From the NCBI GenBank assembly GCA_009763385.1, contig CM019824.1:105480660-105544659 (forward strand): 64,000 nt of DNA, given 5' to 3'. Source of the DNA: Coix lacryma-jobi var. lacryma-jobi (lineage: Eukaryota > Streptophyta > Magnoliopsida > Poales > Poaceae). Positions within the stretch are counted from its first letter, which is position 1. Every line of letters starts with the position of its first letter. A program made the translations under genes and the position numbers. Shown in pieces: positions 12,757 to 26,992 of the stretch. The notes below the pieces were generated by a model. It worked only from the letters and a program-made list of their open reading frames with translations. It was not told the origin of the DNA and made no database searches.

Positions 12757-14700
12757 TCAACTGCGAGTTTTCTGGTGAAACAGTGGGAAAAACGGCCATA
12801 CCGAGCGAGTTTTGCGGCACCGTTTCGTCGGAAATGGAAGTGCCAATTGGTTCAAACGGAGATGATTGGGTGCGTCCGTTGCGAAAAATTCAACTATGAG
12901 TTTTTTTGGTGAATCAGTGGGAAAACGGCCATCCCGAGCGATTTTTGCGGCACCGTTCCGTCGGAAATTAAAGTGCCAAAAACCCACCACACATGAGTTT
13001 TGGGTCAAACAGAGATGATTGGGAGCGTCCGTTGCGAAAAATTCAACTGCCAGTTTTTTGGTGAATCAGTGGGAAAAATGGTCATCCCGAGTGATTTTTG
13101 CGGCACCGTTCCGTCGGAAATGAAAGTGCCGAAAATCGACCAAACATGAGTTTTGGGACAAACGAAGATGATTGGGTGCGTCCGTTGTGAAAAATTAAAC
13201 TACGAGTTTTTTGGTGAATCAGTGGGAAAAACGGTCATCCTGCTCAATTTTTGCGGCACCGTTCCGTCGAAATGAAAGTGGCAAAAACCCACCAAACTTG
13301 AGTTTTAGCTCAAACGAAGAAGATTGGGTGCGTCCGTTGCGAAAAATTCAACTGCGAATTTTTTTGGTGAATCAGTGGGAAAAACGGCCATCCCGCTCAA
13401 TTTTTGCGGCAACGTTCCGTCAGAAATTAAACTGCCAATAACCCAGCAAACATGAGTTTTAGGTCAAACGGAGATGATTGGGTGCGTCCGTTGCGAAAAA
13501 TTCAACTGCGAGTTTTCTGGTGAAACAGTGGGAAAAATGGCCATCCCTAGCGAGTTTTGCGGTACCGTTTCGTCGGAAATAGAAGTGCCAATTGGGTCAA
13601 ATGGAGATGATTGGGTGCGTCCGTTGCGAAAAATTGAACTGCGAGTTTTTTGGTGAATCAGTGGGAAAAACGGCCATCCCGAGCGATTTTTGCGGCACCG
13701 TTCCGTCGGAAATGAAAGTGCCAGAAACCCACCAGACATGAGTTTTGGGTCAAACGGAGATGATTGGGTGCGTCCATTGCGAAAAATACAACTACGAGTT
13801 TTTTTGGTAAATCAGTGGGAAAAACAGCCATCCTGCTCGATTTTTGCGGCAACGTTCCGTCAGAATTGAAACTGCCAAAAACCCAGCAAACATGAGTTTT
13901 ATGTCAAACGGAGATGATTGGGTGCGTCCGTTGTGAAAAATTCAACTGCGAGTTTTCTGGTGAAACAGTGGGAAAAACGGCCATACCGAGCGAGTTTTGC
14001 GGCACCATTCCGTCAAAAATGAAAGTGCCAAAAACCCACCAAACTTGAGTTTTGGGTCAAACGGAGATGATTGGGTGCGTCCGTTGCGAAAAATTCAACT
14101 GCGAGTTTTTTTGTTGAATCAGTGGGAAAAACGGCCATCCCGAGCGATTTTTGCGGCACGGTTCCGTCGGAAATGAAAGTGCCAAAAACCCACCACACAT
14201 GAGTTTTGGGTCAGACGGAGATGATTGGGTGCGTCCGTTGCAAAAAATTCAACTACGAGTTTTTTGGTGAATCAGTGGGAAATACGTCCATCCCTAGCGA
14301 GTTTTGCGACACTGTTCCGTCGGAAATGAAAGTGCCAAAAACCCACCAAACTTGAGTTTTAACTCAAACGAAGAAGATTGGGTGCGTCCGATGCAAAAAA
14401 TTCAACAGCGAGTTTTTTTGTGAATCAGTGGGAAAAACGGCCACCCCGCTCAATTTTTGCGGCACCGTTCCGTCGGAAATGAAAGTGCCAAAAACCCACC
14501 AGACATGAGTTTTGGGTCAAACGGAGATGATTGGGTGCGTCCGTTGCGAAAAATTCAACTGCGAGTTTTTTTGTTGAATCAGTGGGAAAAACGGCCATCC
14601 CGAGTGATTTTTGCGGCACTGTTCCGTCGGAAATGAAAGTGCCAAAAACCCACCAAACTTGAGTTTTAGCTCAAACGAAGAAGATTGGGTGCGTCCGTTG
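12757..14700 (+). repeat. Higher-order repeat block, ~2.26-kb period
   Basis: Monomer order and private variants in this block match 10495-12440 with an offset of 2261-2262 bp, and related blocks appear near 16240-18150. Dimers with a 307-bp offset (12166 to 12473, 14425 to 14732) and a three-monomer 460-bp step (23171 to 23631) are visible in the same family. These show that units of two, three and about fifteen monomers have all been copied. Limits are approximate. Confidence 0.6.
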
Positions 14701-17700
14701 TGAAAAATTAAACTGCGAGTTTTTTTGTGAATCAGTGGGAAAAACGGCCACCCCGCTCAATTTTTGCGGCACCGTTCCGTCGGAAATGAAAGTGCCAAAA
14801 ACCCACCAGACATGAGTTTTGGGTGAAACGGAGATGATTGGGTGCGTCCGTTGCGAAAAATTCAACTGCGAGTTTTTTTGTTGAATCAGTGGGAAAAACG
14901 GCCATCCCGAGCGATTTTTGCGGCACCGTTCCGTCGGAAATGAAAGTGCCAGAAACCCACCAGACATGAGTTTTGGGTCAAACGGAGATGATTGGGTGCG
15001 TCCATTGCGAAAAATACAACTACGAGTTTTTTTTGGTAAATCAGTGGGAAAAACAGCCATCCTGCTCGATTTTTGCGGCAACGTTGCGTTAGAAATGAAA
15101 CTGCCAAAAACCCAGCAAACATGAGTTTTATGTCAAACGGAGATGATTGGGTGCGTCCGTTGTGAAAAATTCAACTGCGAGTTTTCTGGTGAAACAGTGG
15201 GAAAAACGGCCATACCGAGCGAGTTTTGCGGCACCATTCCGTCAAAAATGGAAGGGCCAAAAACCCACCAAACTTGAGTTTTAGCTCAAACGAAGAAGAT
15301 TGGGTACGTCCGTTGCGAAAAATTCAACTGTGAGTTTTTTTGGTGAATCAGTGGGAAAACGGCCATAACGCTCAATTTTTGCGGCACCGTTCGGTCGGAA
15401 ATAAAAGTGCCAAAAACCAACCAAACATGAGTTTTGGGTCAGACGGAGATGATTGGGTGCGTACGTTGCAAAAAATTCAACTACGAGTTTTTTGGTGAAT
15501 CAGTGGGAAATACGTCCATCCCTAGCGAGTTTTGCGGCACTGTTCCGTCGGAAATGAAAGTGCCAAAAACCCACCAAACTTGAGTTTTAGCTCAAACGAA
15601 GAAGATTGGGTGCGTCCGATGCAAAAAATTCAACAGCGAGTTTTTTTGTGAATCAGTGGGAAAAACGGCCACCCCGCTCAATTTTTTCGACACCGTTCCG
15701 TCGGAAATGAAAGTCCCAAAAACCCACCAGATATGAGTTTTGGGTCAAACGGAGATGATTGGGTGCGTCCGTTGCGAAAAATTCAACTGCGAGTTTTTTT
15801 GTTGAATCAGTGGGAAAAACGGCCATCCCGAGTGATTTTTGCGGCACTGTTCCGTCGGAAATGAAAGTGCCAAAAGCCCACCAAACTTGAGTTTTAGCTC
15901 AAACGAAGAAGATTGGGTGCGTCCGTTCTGAAAAATTAAACTGCGAGTTTTTTTGTGAATCAGTGGGAAAAACGGCCACCCCGCTCAATTTTTGCGGCAC
16001 CGTTCCGTCGGAAATGAAAGTGCCAAAAAACCACCAGACATGAGTTTTGGGTCAAACGGAGATGATTGGGTTCGTCCGTTGCGAAAAATTCAACTGCGAG
16101 TTTTTTTGTTGAATCAGTGGGAAAAATGGCCATCCCGAGCGATTTTTGCGGCACGTTTCCGTCGGAAATGAAAGTGCCAAAAACCCACCACACATGAGTT
16201 TTGGGTCAAACGGAGATGATTGGGTGCGTCCGTTGCGAAAAATTCAAGTGCGAGTTTTCTGGTGAAACAGTGGGAAAAACGGCCATACCGAGCGAGTTTT
16301 GCGGCACCGTTTCGTCGGAAATGGAAGTGCCAATTGGTTCAAACGGAGATGATTGGGTGCGTCCGTTGCGAAAAATTCAACTATGAGTTTTTTTGGTGAA
16401 TCAGTGGGAAAACGGCCATCCCGAGCGATTTTTGCGGCACCGTTCCGTCGAAAATTAAAGTGCCAAAAACCCACCACACATGAGTTTTGGGTCAAACAGA
16501 GATGATTGGGTGCGTCCGTTGCGAAAAATTCAACTGCCAGTTTTTTTGGTGAATCAGTGGGAAAAATGGTCATCCCGAGTGATTTTTGCGGCACCGTTCC
16601 GTCGGAAATGAAAGTGCCGAAAATCGACCAAACATGAGTTTTGGGACAAACGAAGATGATTGAGTGCGTCCGTTGTGAAAAATTAAACTGCGAGTTTTTT
16701 GGTGAATCAGTGGGAAAAACGGTCATCCTGCTCAATTTTTGCGGCACCGTTCCGTCGGAAATGAAACTGGCAAAACCCCACCAAACTTGAGTTTTAGCTC
16801 AAACGAAGAAGATTGGGTGCGTCCGTTACGAAAAATTCAACTGCGAGTGTTTTTGGTGAATCAGTGGGAAAAAGGTCCATCCCGCTCAATTTTTGCGGCA
16901 ACGTTCCGTCAGAAATTAAACTGCCAAAAACCCAGCAAACATGAGTTTTAGGTCAAACGGAGATGATTGGGTGCGTCCGTTGCGAAAAATTCAACTGCGA
17001 GTTTTCTGGTGAAACAGTGGGAAAAACGGCCATCCCTAGCGAGTTTTGCGGTACCGTTTCGTCGGAAATAGAAGTGCCAATTGGGTCAAACGGAGATGAT
17101 TGGGTGCGTCCGTTGCGAAAAATTGAACTGCGAGTTTTTTTGGTGAATCCGTGGGAAAAACGGCCATCCCGAGCAATTTTTGCGGCACCGTTCCGTCGGA
17201 AATGAAAGTGCCAGAAACCCACCAGACATGAGTTTTGGGTCAAATGGAGATGATTGGGTGCGTCCATTGCGAAAAATACAACTACGTGTTTTTTTTGGTA
17301 AATCAGTGGGAAAAACAGCCATCCTGCTCGATTTTTGCGGCAACGTTCCGTCAGAAATGAAACTGCCAAAAACCCAGCAAACATGAGTTTTATGTCAAAC
17401 GGAGATGATTGGGTGCGTCCGTTGTAAAAAATTCAACTGCGAGTTTTCTGGTGAAACAGTGGGAAAAACGGCCATACCGAGCGAGTTTTGCGGCACCATT
17501 CCGTCAAAAATGGAAGGGCCAAAAACCCACCAAACTTGAGTTTAAGCTCAAACGAAAAAGATTGGGTACGTCCGTTGCGAAAAATTCAACTGTGAGTTTT
17601 TTTGGTGAATCAGTGGGAAAAACGGCCATAACGCTCAATTTTTGCGGCACCGTTCGGTCGGAAATAAAAGTGCCAAAAACCGACCAAACATGAGTTTTGG

Positions 17701-19255
17701 GTCAGACGGAGATGATTGGGTGCGTCCGTTGCAAAAAATTCAACTACGAGTTTTTTGGTGAATCAGTGGGAAATACGTCCATCCCTAGCGAGTTTTGCGG
17801 CACTGTTCCGTCGGAAATGAAAGTGCCAAAAACCCACCAAACTTGAGTTTTAGCTCAAACGAAGAAGAATGGGTGCGTCCGTTGCAAAAAATTCAACTGC
17901 GAGTTTTTTTGTGAATCAGTGGGAAAAACGGCCACCCCGCTCAATTTTTGCGGCACTGTTCCGTCGGAAATGAAAGTGCCAAAAACCCACCAGACATGAG
18001 TTTTGGGTCAAACGGAGATGATTGGGTGCGTCCGTTGCGAAAAATTCAACTGCGAGTTTTTTTGTTGAATCAGTGGGAAAAACGGCCATCCCGAGCGATT
18101 TTTGCGGCACGGTTCCGTCGGAAATGAAAGTGCCAAAAACCCACCACACATGAGTTTTGGGTTAGACGGAGATGATTGGGTGCGTCCGTTGCGAAAAATT
18201 CAACTGCGAGTTTTTTGGTGAATCAGTGGGAAATACGTCCATCCCTAGCGAGTTTTGCGACACTGTTCCGTCGGAAATGAAAGTGCCAAAAACCCACCAA
18301 ACTTGAGTTTTAGCTCAAACGAAGAAGATTGGGTGCGTCCGATGCAAAAAATTCAACAGCGAGTTTTTTTGTGAATCAGTGGGAAAAACGGCCACCCCGC
18401 TCAATTTTTGCGGCACCGTTCCGTCGGAAATGAAAGTGCCAAAAACCCACCAGACATGAGTTTTGGGTCAAACGGAGATGATTGGGTGCGTCCGTTGCGA
18501 AAAATTCAACTGCGAGTTTTTTTGTTGAATCAGTGGGAAAAACGGCCATCCCGAGTGATTTTTGCGGCACTGTTCCGTCGGAAATGAAAGTGCCAAAAAC
18601 CCACCAAACTTGAGTTTTAGCTCAAACGAAGAAGATTGGGTGCGTCCGTTGTGAAAAATTAAACTGCGAGTTTTTTTGTGAATCAGTGGGAAAAACGGCC
18701 ATCCCGAGCGAGTTTTGCGGCACCGTTCCGTCGGAAATGAAAGTGACAAAAACCCACCAGACATTAGTTTTAGGTCAAACGGAGATGATTGGGTGCGTCC
18801 GTTGCGAAAAATTGAACTGCGAATTTTTTGGTGAATCAGTGGGAAAAACGGCCATCCCGCTCAATTTTTGCGGCACCGTTCCGTCGGAAATGAAAGTGCC
18901 AAAAACCAACCAGACATGAGTTTTGGGTCAAACGGAGATGATTGGGTGCGTCCGTTGCGAAAAATTCAACTACGAGTTTTTTTTGGTAAATCAGTGGGAA
19001 AACAGCCATCCTGCTCGATTTTTGCGGCAACGTTCGGTCAGAAATGAAACTGTCAAAAACCCAGCAAACATGAGTTTTAGGTCAAACGGAGATGATTGGG
19101 TGCGTCCGTTGCGAAAAATTCAACTGCGAGTTTTCTGGTGAAATAGTGGGAAAAACGGCCATACCGAGCGAGTTTTGCGGCACCGTTTCGTCGGAAATGG
19201 AAGTGCCAATTGGTTCAAACGGAGATGATTGGGTGCGTCCGTTGCGAAAAATTCA

Positions 19256-22200
19256 ACTATGAGTTTTTTTGGTGAATCAGTGGGAAAACGGCCATCCCGA
19301 GCGATTTTTGCGGCACCGTTCCGTCGAAAATTAAAGTGCCAAAAACCCACCACACATGAGTTTTGGGTCAAACAGAGATGATTGGGTGCGTCCGTTGCGA
19401 AAAATTCAACTGCCAGTTTTTTGGTGAATCAGTGGGAAAAATGGTCATCCCGAGTGAGTTTTGCGGCACCGTTCCGTCGGAAATGAAAGTGCCGAAAATC
19501 GACCAAACATGAGTTTTGGGACAAACGAAGATGATTGGGTGCGTCCCTTGCGAAAAATTCAACTGCGAGTTTTTTTGTGAATCAGTGGGAAAAACGGTCA
19601 TCCTGCTCAATTTTTGCGGCACCGTTCCGTCGGAAATGAAAGTGCCAAAAACCCACCAAACTTGAGTTTTAGCTCAAACAAAGAAGATTGGGTGCGTCCG
19701 TTGCGAAAAATTCAACTGGGAGTTTTTTTGGTGAATCAGTGGGAAAAACGGCCATCCCGCTCAATTTTTGCGGCAACGTTCCGTCAGAAATTAAACTGCC
19801 AAAAACCCAGCAAACATGAGTTTTAGGTCAAACGGAGATGATTGGGAGCGCCCGTTGCGAAAAATTCAACTGCGAGTTTTCTGGTGAAACAGTGGGAAAA
19901 ACGGCCATACCGAGCGAGTTTTGCGGCACCGTTCCGTCGAAAATGGAAGTGCCAAAAACCCACCAAACTTGAGTTTTAGCTCAAACGAAGAAGATTGGGT
20001 GCGTCCGTTGCGAAAAATTCAACTGTGAGTTTTTTTGGTGAATCAGTGGGAAAAACGGCCATCCCGCTCAATTTTTGCGGCACCGTTCCGTCGGAAATTA
20101 AAGTGCCAAAAACTGACCAAACATGAGTTTTGGGACAGACGGAGATTATTGGGTGCGTCCATTGCAAAAAATTCAACTACGAGTTTTTTGGTGAATCAGT
20201 GGGAAATACGTCCATCCCTAGCGAGTTTTGCGGCACCGTTTTGTCAGAAATGGAAGTGCCAATTGGGTCAAACGGAGATGATTGGGTGCGTCCGTTGCGA
20301 AAAATTCAACTGCGAGTTTTTTTGGTGAATCAGTGGGAAAAACGGCCATCCTGCTCGATTTTTGCGGCACCGTTCCGTCGGATATGAAAGTGCCAAAAAC
20401 CCACCAAGGTCAAACGGAGATGATTGGGTGCGTCCGTTGCGAAAAATTCAACGGCGAGTTTTCTGGTGAAACAGTGGGAAAAACGGCCATACCGAGCGAG
20501 TTTTGCAGCACCGTTCCGTTGAAAATGGAAGTGCCAAAAACCCACCAATCTTGAGTTTTAGCTCAAACGAAGAAGATTGGGTGCGTCCGTTGCAAAAAAT
20601 TCAACTGTGAGTTTTTTTGCTAAATCAATGGGAAAAACGGCCATCCCGCTCAATTTTTGCGGCAACGTTCCGTCAGAAATTAAACTGCCAAAAACCCAGC
20701 AAACATGAGTTTTAGGTCAAACGGAGATGATTGGGTGCGTCCGTTGCGAAAAATTCAACTGCGAGTTTTCTGGTGAAACAGTGGGAAAAACGGCCATCCC
20801 TAGCGAGTTTTGCGGCACCGTTTCGTCGGAAATGGAAGTGCCAATTGGTTCAAACGGAGATGATTGGGTGCGTCCGTTGCGAAAAATTCAACTGTGAGTC
20901 TTTTTGGTGAATCAGTGGGAAAACGGCCATCCCGAGCGATTTTTGTGACACCGTTCCGTCGTAAATTAAAGTGCCAAAAACCCACCACACATGAGTTTTG
21001 GGTCAAACAGAGATGATTGGGTGCGTCCGTTGCGAAAAATTCAACTGCCAGTTTTTTGGTGAATCAGTGGGAAAAATGGTCATCCCGAGTGATTTTTGCG
21101 GCACTGTTCCGTCGGAAATGAAAGTGCCAAAAACCCACCAAACTTGAGTTTTAGCTCAAACGAAGATGATTGGGTGCGTCCGTTGAGAAAAATTAAACTG
21201 CGAGTTTTTTTGTGAATCAGTGGGAAAAACGGCCACCCCGCTCAATTTTTGCGGCACCGTTCCGTCGGAAATGAAAGTGCCAAAAACCCACCAGACATGA
21301 GTTTTGGGTCAAACGGAGATGATTGGGTGCGTCCGTTGCGAAAAATTCAACTGCGAGTTTTTTTGTTGAATCAGTGGGAAAAACGGCCATCCCGAGCGAT
21401 TTTTGCGGCACGGTTCCGTCGGAAATGAAAGTGCCAAAAACCCACCACACATGAGTTTTGGGTCAAACGGAGATGATTGGGTGCGTCCGTTGCGAAAAAT
21501 TCAACTGCGAGTTTTCTGGTGAAACAGTGGGAAAAACGGCCATACCGAGCGAGTTTTGCGGCACCGTTTTGTCGGAAATGGAAGTGCCAATTGGTTCAAA
21601 CGGAGATGATTGGGTGCGTCCGTTGCGAAAAATTCAACTATGAGTTTTTTTGGTGAATCAGTGGGAAAACGGCCATCCCGAGCGATTTTTGCGGCACCGT
21701 TCCGTCGGAAATTAAAGTGCCAAAAACCCACCACACATGAGTTTTGGGTCAAACAGAGATGATTGGGTGCGTCCGTTGCGAAAAAATCAACTGCCAGGTT
21801 TTTGGTGAATCAGTGGGAAAAATGGTCATCCCGAGTGATTTTTGCGGCACCGTTCTGTCGGAAATGAAAGTGCCGAAAATCGACCAAACATGAGTTTTGG
21901 GACAAACGAAGATGATTGGGTGCGTCCGTTGTGAAAAATTAAACTGCGAGTTTTTTGGTGAATCAGTGGGAAAAACGGTCATCCTGCTCAATTTTTGCGG
22001 CACCGTTCCGTCGGAAATGAAAGTGGCAAAAACCCACCAAACTTGAGTTTTAGCTCAAACGAAGAAGATTGGGTGCGTCCGTTGCGAAAAATTCAACTGC
22101 GAATTTTTTTGGTGAATCAGTGGGAAAAACGGCCATCCCGCTCAATTTTTGCCGCAACGTTCCGTCAGAAATTAAACTGCCAAAAACCCAGCAAACATGA

Positions 22201-23400
22201 GTTTTAGGTCAAACGGAGATGATTGGGTGCGTCCATTGCGAAAAATTCAACTGCGAGTTTTCTGGTGAAACAGTGGGAAAAACGGCCATCCCTAGCGAGT
22301 TTTGCGGTACCGTTTCGTCGGAAATAGAATTGCCAATTGGGTCAAATGGAGATGATTGGGTGCGTCCGTTGCGAAAAATTGAACTGCGAGTTTTTTGGTG
22401 AATCAGTGGGAAAAACGGCCATCCCGAGCGATTTTTGCGGCATCGTTCCGTCGGAAATGAAAGTGCCAGAAACCCACCAGACATGAGTTTTGGGTCAAAC
22501 GGAGATGATTGGGTGCGTCCATTGCGAAAAATACAACTATGAGTTTTTTTTGGTAAATCAGTGGGAAAAACAACCATCCTGCTCGATTTTTGCAGCAACG
22601 TTCCGTCAGAAATGAAACTGCCAAAAACCCAGCAAACATGAGTTTTATGTCAAACGGAGATGATTGGGTGCGTCCGTTGTGAACAATTCAACTGCGAGTT
22701 TTCTGGTGAAACAGTGGGAAAAACGGCCATACCGAGCGAGTTTTGCGGCACCATTCCGTCAAAAATGGAAGGGCCAAAAACCCACCAAACTTGAGTTTTA
22801 GCTCAAACGAAGAAGATTGGGTACGTCCGTTGCGAAAAATTCAACTGTGAGTTTTTTTGGTGAATCAGTGGGAAAAACGGCCATAACGCTCAATTTTTGC
22901 GGCACCGTTCGGTCGGAAATAAAAGTGCCAAAAACCGACCAAACATGAGTTTTGGGTCAGACGGAGATGATTGGGTGCGTCCGTTGCAAAAAATTCAACT
23001 ACGAGTTTTTTGGTGAATCAGTGGGAAATACGTCCATCCCTAGCGAGTTTTGCGGCACTGTTCCGTCGGAAATGAAAGTGCCAAAAACCCACCAAACTTG
23101 AGTTTTAGCTCAAACGAAGAAGATTGGCTGCGTCCGTTGCAAAAAATTCAACAGCGAGTTATTTTGTGAATCAGTGGGAAAAACGGCCACCCCGCTCAAT
23201 TTTTGCGGCACCGTTCCGTCGGAAATGAAAGTGCCAAAAACCCACCAGACATGAGTTTTGGGTCAAACGGAGATGATTGGGTGCGTCCGTTGCGAAAAAT
23301 TCAACTGCGAGTTTTTTTGTTGAATCAGTGGGAAAAACGGCCATCCCGAGTGATTTTTGCGGCACTGTTCCGTCGGAAATGAAAGTGCCAAAAGCCCACC
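19256..23400 (+). repeat. Higher-order repeat block, copy 2 of the 11.0-kb period
   Basis: This is the second copy of the block seen at 8250-12400, offset 11006 bp. It differs by scattered single-base changes and, past 23.4 kb, by an extra three-monomer (460-bp) insertion that moves the offset to about 11465. It overlaps the start of the 4713-bp block that begins near 22280. Confidence 0.7.
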
Positions 23401-26400
23401 AAACTTGAGTTTTAGCTCAAACGAAGAAGATTGGGTGCGTCCGTTGTGAAAAATTAAACTGCGAGTTTTTTTGTGAATCAGTGGGAAAAACGGCCACCCC
23501 GCTCAATTTTTGCGGCACCGTTCCGTCGGAAATGAAAGTGCCAAAAACCCACCAAACTTGAGTTTTAGCTCAAACGAAGAAGATTGGGTGCGTCCGTTGC
23601 AAAAAATTCAACAGCGAGTTTTTTTGTGAATCAGTGGGAAAAACGGCCACCCCGCTCAATTTTTGCGGCACCGTTCCGTCGGAAATGAAAGTGCCAAAAA
23701 CCCACCAGACATGAGTTTTGGGTCAAACGGAGATGATTGGGTGCGTCCGTTGCGAAAAATTCAACTGCGAGTTTTTTTGTTGAATCAGTGGGAAAAACGG
23801 CCATCCCGAGTGATTTTTGCGGCACTGTTCCGTCGGAAATGAAAGTGCCAAAAACCCACCAAACTTGAGTTTTAGCTCAAACGAAGAAGATTGGGTGCGT
23901 CCGTTGTGAAAAATTAAACTGCGAGTTTTTTTGTGAATCAGTGGGAAAAACGGCCACCCCGCTCAATTTTTGCGGCACCGTTCCGTCGGAAATGAATGTG
24001 CCAAAAACCCACCAGACATGAGTTTTGGGTCAAACGGAAATGATTGGGTGCGTCCGTTGCGAAAAATTCAACTGCGAGTTTTTTTGTTGAATCAGTGGGA
24101 AAAACGGCCATCCCGAGCGATTTTTGCGGCACGGTTCCGTCGGAAATGAAAGTGCCAAAAACCCACCACACATGAGTTTTGGGTCAAACGGAGATGATTG
24201 GGTGCGTCCGTTGCGAATAATTCAACTGCGAGTTTTCTGGTGAAACAGTGGGAAAAACGGCCATACCGAGCGAGTTTTGCGGCACCGTTTCGTCGGAAAT
24301 GGAAGTGCCAATTGGTTCAAACGGAGATGATTGGGTGCGTCCGTTGCGAAAAATTCAACTATGAGTTTTTTTGGTGAATCAGTGGGAAAACGGCCATCCC
24401 GAGCGATTTTTGCGGCACCGTTCCGTCGGAAATTAAAGTGCCAAAAACCCACCACACATGAGTTTTGGGTCAAACAGAGATGATTGGGTGCGTCCGTTGC
24501 GAAAAATTCAACTGCCAGTTTTTTGGTGAATCAGTGGGAAAAATGGTCATCCCGAGTGATTTTTGCGGCACCGTTCCGTCGGAAATGAAAGTGCCGAAAA
24601 TCGACCAAACATGAGTTTTGGGACAAACGAAGATGATTGGGTGCGTCCGTTGTGAAAAATTAAACTGCGAGTTTTTTGGTGAATCGGTGGGAAAAACGGT
24701 GATCCTGCTCAATTTTTGCGGCACCGTTCCGTCGGAAATGAAAGTGGCAAAACCCCACCAAACTTGAGTTTTAGCTCAAACGAAGAAGATTGGGTGCGTC
24801 CGTTGCGAAAAATTCAACTGCGAATTTTTTTGGTGAATCAGTGGGAAAAAGGGCCATCCCGCTCAATTTTTGCGGCAACGTTCCGTCAGAAATTAAACTG
24901 CCAAAAACCCAGCAAACATGAGTTTTAGGTCAAACGGAGATGATTGGGTGCGTCCGTTGCGAAAAATTCAACTGCGAGTTTTCTGGTGAAACAGTGGGAA
25001 AAACGGCCATCCCTAGCGAGTTTTGCGGTACCGTTTCGTCGGAAATAGAAGTGCCAATTGGGTCAAACGGAGATGATTGGGTGCGTCCGTTGCGAAAAAT
25101 TGAACTGCGAGTTTTCTGGTGAATCAGTGGGAAAAACGGCCATCCCGAGCGATTTTTGCGGCACCGTTCCGTCGGAAATAAAAGTGCCAGAAACCCACCA
25201 GACATGAGTTTTGGGTCAAATGGAGATGATTGGGTGCGTCCATTGCGAAAAATACAACTACGTGTTTTTTTTGGTAAATCAGTGGGAAAAACAGCCATCC
25301 TGCTCGATTTTTGCGGCAACGTTCCGTCAGAAATGAAACTGCCAAAAACCCAGCAAACATGAGTTTTATGTCAAACGGAGATGATTGGGTGCGTCCGTTG
25401 TGAAAAATTCAACTGCGAGTTTTCTGGTGAAACAGTGGGAAAAACGACCATACCGAGCGAGTTTTGCGGCACCATTCCGTCAAAAATGGAAGGGCCAAAA
25501 ACCCACCAAACTTGAGTTTAAGCTCAAACGAAAAAGATTGGGTACGTCCGTTGCGAAAAATTCAACTATGAGTTTTTTTGGTGAATCAGTGGGAAAAACG
25601 GCCATAACGCTCAATTTTTGCGGCACCGTTCGGTCGGAAATAAAAGTGCCAAAAACCGACCAAACATGAGTTTTGGGTCAGACGGAGATGATTGGGTGCG
25701 TCCGTTGCAAAAAATTCAACTACGAGTTTTTTGGTGAATCAGTGGGAAATACGTCCATCCCTAGCGAGTTTTGCGGCACTGTTCCGTCGGAAATGAAAGT
25801 GCCAAAAACCCACCAAACTTGAGTTTTAGCTCAAACGAAGAAGAATGGGTGCGTCCGTTGCAAAAAATTCAACTGCGAGTTTTTTTGTGAATCAGTGGGA
25901 AAAACGGCCACCGTGGGAAAAACGGCCACCCCGCTCAATTTTTGCGGCACTGTTCCGTCGGAAATGAAAGTGCCAAAAACCCACCAGACATGAGTTTTGG
26001 GTCAAACGGAGATGATTGGGTGCGTCCGTTGCGAAAAATTCAACTGCGAGTTTTTTTGTTGAATCAGTGGGAAAAACGGCCATCCCGAGCGATTTTTGCG
26101 GCACGGTTCCGTCGGAAATGAAAGTGCCAAAAACCCACCACACATGAGTTTTGGGTCAAACGGAGATGATTGGGTGCGTCCGTTGCGAAAAATTCAACTG
26201 CGAGTTTTCTGTTGAAACAGTGGGAAAAACGGCCACACCGAGCGAGTTTTGTGGCACCGTTTCGTCGGAAATGGAAGTGCCAAAAACCCACCAAACTTGA
26301 GTTTTAGCTCAAACGAAGAAGATTCGGTGCGTCCGTTGCAAAAAATTCCACTGTGAGTTTTTTTGCTGAATCAGTGGGAAAAACGGCCATCCTACTCGAT

Positions 26401-26992
26401 TTTTGCGGCATCGTTCCGTCGGAAATGAAAGTGCCAAAAACCCACCAAACATGAGTTTTAGGTGAAACGAAGACGATTGGGTGCGTCCGTTGCGAAAAAT
26501 TCAACTACGAGTTTTTTTGGTGAATCAGTGGGAAAACGGCCATCCCGAGCGATTTTTGCGGCACCGTTCTGTAGGAAATGAAAGTGCCAAAAACCCACCA
26601 CACATGAGTTTTGGGTCAAACAGAGATGATTGGGTGCGTCCGTTGCGAAAAATTCAACTGCGAGTTTTTTGGTGAATCAGTGGGAAAAACGGCCATCCCG
26701 AGCGAGTTTTGCGGCACCGTTCCGTCGGAAATGAAAGTGACAAAAACCCACCAGACATTAGTTTTAGGTCAAACGGAGATGATTGGGTGCGTCCGTTGCA
26801 AAAAATTGAACTGCGAATTTTTCGGTGAATCAGTGGGAAAAACGGCCATCCCGCTCAATTTTTGCGGCACCGTTCCGTCGGAAATGAAAGTGCCAAAAAC
26901 CCACCAGACATGAGTTTTGGGACAAACGGAGATGATTGGGTGCGTCCGTTGCGAAAAATTCATATGCAAGTTTTCTGGTGAATCAGTGGGAA
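22280..26992 (+). repeat. 4713-bp higher-order block, copy A
   Basis: Every landmark in this block reappears 4713 bp to the right (for example 'ATCCCTAGCGAG' at 22288 and 27001, and a private 18-bp tandem duplication at 25895 and 30608). Only a handful of single-base differences were noticed between the copies, so the duplication is young. The join falls near 'TTCATATGCAAGTTTT' at about 26960. Confidence 0.85.
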
